A stretch of DNA of 64,000 nucleotides from Epiperipatus broadwayi (taxonomy: Eukaryota > Onychophora > Udeonychophora > Euonychophora > Peripatidae), in assembly GCA_028023455.1 (NCBI GenBank), contig JAQFVV010000995.1:1-64000 (forward strand), read 5' to 3'. This document shows, in pieces, positions 59,624 to 64,000 of this stretch. A model generated the notes under the pieces. The model ran no database searches. It had not been told where the DNA came from and saw nothing but the letters and a program-made list of their open reading frames with translations. Both the position numbers and the translations under genes were made by a program. Numbering within the stretch: the first letter of the stretch is position 1; each line of letters starts with the position of its first letter.

Positions 59624-60500
59624 AACGTATCTTACGGCATTTAAAAATAAATCATAAATGCTATTTGCAAAAAGAAAGCTTATTCCTGTCTTCAACAGTA
59701 TATACTAAATCAGTATTTTAAAAAACAATATTTAAAAACTATAATGCTATAAATCAGACATTGTAACGTAACATTAAACAGCCTAAAATGCTACAATGGA
59801 AAAAACTGCGGTAAAAGAAAAAAAAGCAAAAGAAGAAGCTAATATTGAAAATTAAAAAAAATTACACAATCCTTTAAAATAAATCAAAAACGGTAATTTA
59901 TAGAGTGATAATCAAACATTGTAATTGTAAATCTCAAAAAAATTAACTTATGTTAAGGCATTTTTTTTTAAAAAAATCGTAAATGATATTTACAAAAACC
60001 CTTTAAAATATAGCGATCACTAGAAAAATAATAAATGCTATTTTAAAAAGCTCAGTCCGGTCTAGCAACGCTATATACTAAATCAGTATTATAATTTAAA
60101 AAAAAACAATATTTAAAAACTATAATGCTATAAATCAAACATTGGGTTGAAATGTCACATTAAATAGCCAAAGGTTATACTATGGAAAAAAAGTGCGGGA
60201 AAAGAAGAGGAGGTGAACATTGAAAATTAAAAAATACTTTAAGATAAACCAAAAATGCTAATGTATATAGTGATGAAAATCAAATATTGCAATCGTAAAT
60301 CTCAAAAAATTAACGTGTGTTAAGGCATTTTTAAAAAAAGTCGTAAAACCTAAATATATATACATAGGGATAATTAGAAAAAATGATAAATGCTTCTATC
60401 AAGATTACTCCGGTCTTTCAACAGTATATACTAAATCTCAAAAATCAGTATTATAATTTTAAAAAATTAAATTGGTAAATATGAAATGGCGGGAACACCC
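59624..60500 (+). repeat. Higher-order repeat, about 2.5 units of 320-370 bp, left arm
   Basis: Unit starts are AACGTATCTTACGGCATTT (59624), AACTTATGTTAAGGCATTT (59944) and AACGTGTGTTAAGGCATTT (60312). Each contains, in order, AAATGCTATTT, TATATACTAAATCAGTATT, ACTATAATGCTATAAATCA, an ACATTAAA(C/T)AGCC block, a GAAAAAAxTGCGG block and AATCTCAAAAAATTAA. The ending AATCTCAAAAAATTAA is shared with the minisatellite, which suggests the short array arose by expansion of this piece. Confidence 0.75.
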
Positions 60501-61224
60501 ATCACTTTCAACACTATCAACAAATAAAAAACCTAATTAACTTATTTTTAAAAATATAATATTTTACATTTGGTTTTGGGATTATTCCCTCTAACTAAGA
60601 GTTATAATAATGAATCACAAATCTGAATAATAGACAGTTAGCATTTATTTAAGTAATTTTTTACCAATATTTTAAGAATTTTAAAAAAATTACCAACATT
60701 CTCAATCGGATGGATGGTCGTCGCTCAGGCTAAATTTGGTTCTTCCTAGATCTCTTCATTACTGCAACAGCACAAGCCATCAACAAATTATACTTTTAAG
60801 ATTTAGGTTTATTACTGTAAAGAAGATGCCAGTAAAATTAATTTATTCAGGAAATATCGCAGCTTGATATGGTCTCTTTCAAATTTATTTTTAAAACTGT
60901 GTATTTAAGTCTCACACAAATAACAGCAGGTATGTATGACGTAAGATAATTTCCAAGAATTAGAGTTTAGGATGGGCCTTTGTCTTACTAAGATAAAAGT
61001 GTTAAGTTAAACTTTCAAATTTAAAAAAACAACAACTGTAAACCAGCTAATGGACTTTTATGCTTCAAGCCTAACATCATTACATATGTAATCTTATAAT
61101 AATGTATTTTGATGTATAATAACGTATGTGTATGTGCACACATCTAATATATAAATATATTTATTTATATATTAGATGTGCGCACATACACGTAAACATA
61201 CGTTATTATACATCAAAGTTCATT

Positions 61225-61735
61225 ATTATAGAATTATACACGTGGCCTGGGATGGGTTTGAATTTGACAAACAGGCCTACTATGATACTTAAAAGGTGAA
61301 ACGGAATGATAGACAGAATTAGCAACAATAAGTGAATATAAAGAATATATTTTATTAGTCATTCATATACCCATTTTCAAATCATATGATCACATGAACA
61401 CACACCCTTTATATTTCTTTTTTTTTTTTTAATATTAATGAAAAGGTCTCTTTTTTGTTTTTGCAATATTTTCGGAATAAATATATATGAGTACAAGTTG
61501 TGACTTGTAATATGTTACAGTGCGATTATATTTTTAAATCATTAATTTATTTTTATATTTTTTATAATAAATTACCAAATAATTTTACTTGTGTCTTTAA
61601 AGTGTTAAAACTAAAATCTTAAAAGTAATACATGTATCGGCATACACACACACATATATATATATGAGTACAAGTTGTGACGTATAATATGTTACAGTGC
61701 GATTATATTTTTAAATCATTAATTTATTATAAATT
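61225..61735 (+). repeat. Right-arm-only segment with a 73-bp internal direct repeat
   Basis: There is no counterpart in the left arm. TATATATGAGTACAAGTTGT...CAGTGCGATTATATTTTTAA occurs at about 61482-61552 and again at 61656-61728. It includes short CA/TA runs near 61643-61664. It may be an insertion in the right arm or a deletion from the left. Confidence 0.7.
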
Positions 61736-63204
61736 TTTACCCCTCTTTTGCATTTGATGACTAGTTAGGCTTGAGGCATAAACGTCCATTAGCTGGTTTA
61801 CAGTTGCTTTTTTTTTAAATTTGAAAGTTTAACTTAACACTTTTATCTTAGTAAGAGAAAGGCCCATCCCAAACTCTAATTCTTGGAAATTATCTTACGT
61901 CATACATACCTGCTCTTATTTGTGTGAGACCCAAATACACAGTTTTAAAAATAAATTTGAAAGAGACCATATCAAGCTGCGATATTTCCTGAATAAATTA
62001 ATTTTACTGGCATCTTCTTTACAGTAATAAACCTAAATCTTAAAAGTATAATTTGTTGATGGCTTGTGCTGTTGCAGTAATGAAGAGATCTAGGAAGAAC
62101 CAAATTTAGCCTGAGCGACGACCATCCATCCGATTGAGAATGTTGGTAATTTTTTTAAAATTCTTAAAATATTGGTAAAAAATTACTTAAATAAATGCTA
62201 ACTGTCTATTATTCAGATTTGTGATTCATTATTATAACTCTTAGTTAGAGGGATAATCCCAAAGCCAAATGTAAAATATTATATTTTTAAAAATAAGTTA
62301 ATTAGGTTTTTTATTTGTTGATAGTGTTGAAAGTGATGGGTGTTCCCGCCATTTCACATTTACCAATTTAATTTTTTAAAATTATAATACTGATTTTTGA
62401 GATTTAGTATATACTGTTGAAAGACCGGAGTAATCTTGATAGAAGCATTTATCATTTTTTTCTAATTATCACTATGTATATATATTTAGGTTTTACGACT
62501 TTTTTAAAAAAATGCCTTAACACACGTTAATTTTTTGAGATTTACGATTGCAATATTTGATTTTCATCACTATATACATTAGCATTTTTGGTTTATCTTA
62601 AAGTATTTTTTAATTTTCAATGTTCACTTCCTCTTCTTTTCCCGCACTTTTTTTCCATAGTATAACCTTTGGCTATTTAATGTGACATTCCAACCCAATG
62701 TTTGATTTATAGCATTATAGTTTTTAAATATTGTTTTTTTTTTTAAATTATAATACTGATTTAGTATATAGCGTTGCTAGACCGGACTGAGCTTTTTAAA
62801 ATAGCATTTATTATTTTTCTAGTGATCGCTATATTTTAAAGGGTTTTTGTAAATATCATTTACGATTTTTTTAAAAAAAATGCCTTAACATAAGTTAATT
62901 TTTTTGAGATTTACAATTACAATGTTTGATTATCACTCTATAAATTACCGTTTTTGATTTATTTTAAAGGATTGTGTAATTTTTTTTTAATTTTCAATAT
63001 TAGCTTCTTTTGCTTTTTTTTCTTTTACCGCAGTTTTTTCCATTGTAGCATTTTAGGCTGTTTAATGTTACGTTACAATGTCTGATTTATAGCATTATAG
63101 TTCTTAAATATTGTTTTTTAAAATACTGATTTAGTATATACTGTTGAAGACAGGAATAAGCTTTCTTTTTGCAAATAGCATTTATGATTTATTTTTAAAT
63201 GCCG

Positions 63205-63520
63205 TAAGATACGTTAATTTTTTGAGATTTACTATTACAATGCTTGGATTTATAGTGTTTTTAATTTTTTGAGATTTACTATTACAATGCTTAGATTTAT
63301 AGCGTTTTTAATTTTTTGAGATTTGCTATCAATGCTTGGAATGCTTAGATTTATAGTGTTTTTGATTTTTTGAGATTTGCTATCAATGCTTGGAATGCTT
63401 AGATTTATAGCGTTTTTAATTTTTTGAGATTTGCTATTACAATGCTTGGATTTATAGTGTTTTTGATTTTTTAATTTTTTGAGATTTACTATTATAATGC
63501 TTGGATTTATAGCGTTATTT
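63205..63520 (-). repeat. Minisatellite, about 7 units, right arm
   Basis: The reverse complement of the left-arm array: TTTTTAATTTTTTGAGATTT and GCTATTACAATGCTTGGATT or AGATTTATAGCGTTTTT units. The different unit order and number show that this part of the palindrome has not been kept identical. Confidence 0.85.
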
Positions 63521-64000
63521 ATTTTTTTTTTTTTGATTGTGTTTTTGGTTTATTTTAAAGTATTTTTTAATTTTCATCTCCCCCCCCCCCCCGCACTTTT
63601 TTTGCAATGTTTGATTATGACTATATAAATTAGTGTTTTTGGTTTATTTTAAAGTATTTTTTAATTTTCATTTCTTTTTCTTTTCCCGCCCTTTTTTTTT
63701 TGATAGTAGCACCTTATGCTATTTAATGTGATGTTTTCCCGCCTTTTTTTAGGTGTAGTCCCTTCCCAACACCTTTTTTAATTATAGAGCCTCAGACGTT
63801 TTACTTTTTTATTTTTTATCAATTTTTCCTTCACTTTTTCTGTTTAAAAATTCATATGCTTTAGTTCATATATGTTTGATAAACTCACCAACTAAAATTC
63901 AAACTAGCAACCACCGATCTTTCTTACATCATTATTTTTTACCATTTTTAGCGTTCAGATTTTATAAGTTATATGTTTGATAAGCTCGCAAACTAAAATT
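63521..64000. repeat. Outer right-arm sequence with C-run
   Basis: Two further units contain GTTTTTGGTTTATTTTAAAG and TATTTTTTAATTTTCAT (63541 and 63635). A run of 13 C lies at 63580-63592, and TTTCCCGCC occurs several times near 63680-63750. These words also occur inside the arm (TTTCCCGCAC near 62640). Confidence 0.65.

Larger units (their letters stand above)
58989..61157 (+). repeat. Giant inverted repeat, left arm
   Basis: Pairs with 61162-63972 in reverse complement. At the outer end ATAACTTATAAAATCTGAAT matches the complement at 63953-63972. At the inner end the sequence is CATCTAATATATAAATA. Identical long blocks in between include AATGGCGGGAACACCC, GACGACCATCC, GGAAATATCGCAGCTTGATA and AAAGGCCCATCC. 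It carries a 49-bp minisatellite (59152-59620) and higher-order units (59624-60500). No reading frame of note is present. Confidence 0.88.
61162..63972 (-). repeat. Giant inverted repeat, right arm
   Basis: The reverse complement of 58989-61157, separated from it by only 4 bases at the centre (61158-61161). It is about 640 bp longer, mostly because of a segment at 61225-61735 with no partner. Unique-sequence blocks are nearly identical to the left arm. Repeat copy numbers differ. At the far end ATATGTTTGATAA(A/G)CTC occurs at 63867 and 63971, a tandem unit of about 105 bp. The complex continues past position 64000. Confidence 0.88.

Noticed and set aside
58989-63972. CRISPR array (regular repeats of about 49 bp)
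   Set aside because: Units are contiguous variants without unique spacers, in animal-type DNA and mirrored in two arms. This is a minisatellite.

Overview
This window reads as gene-poor, very AT-rich nuclear DNA from an animal. I see no intact protein-coding gene of the host, no rRNA gene and no bacterial-type operon or ribosome binding site. The organism is inferred from its mobile elements: non-LTR retrotransposons, a Ty3/gypsy element, Penelope-like elements (PLEs), mariner, hAT, pogo/Tigger-like MITEs and tRNA-derived SINEs. This mixture is typical of a large invertebrate genome (mollusc, cnidarian, arthropod or similar). I cannot place it more precisely.

Layout. 1-13.8 kb: a minus-strand copy of a long non-coding repeat (called family A here), a possible PLE fragment, two degraded minus-strand LINEs (one RTE-type), a Tigger-like MITE and a dead mariner. 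13.8-28.4 kb: two more family A copies, a dead PLE with reverse transcriptase and GIY-YIG remnants, and two short hAT MITEs with exact 8-bp target duplications. 28.4-40.1 kb: two minus-strand PLE tails, a gypsy pol relic and a decayed hAT transposase split by a foldback MITE. 40-53 kb: a possible hAT relic, a retroposed tRNA-like SINE, a 335-bp repeat in direct and inverted copies, and two head-to-head tRNA-SINE pairs, one an 856-bp palindrome with a 13-bp target duplication. 53-58.3 kb: diverged direct repeats around a decayed lysine/glutamate-rich reading frame, and an 865-bp Tigger-like MITE inserted cleanly in a SINE 3' tail. 58.6-64 kb: a tandem array with regularly spaced CACGTG sites, then a giant inverted repeat (arms over 2.1 kb) carrying minisatellites and reaching the window edge.

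The elements do not form a working pathway. They record nested insertions: a SINE tail inside an RTE LINE, a foldback inside a hAT transposase, and a MITE inside a SINE tail. The items most worth following are the twin-tailed head-to-head SINEs with a hammerhead-like core, the giant inverted repeat at the right end, and the unassigned family A. Protein assignments come from reading degraded translations by eye against remembered family motifs. Boundaries without target duplications are approximate.
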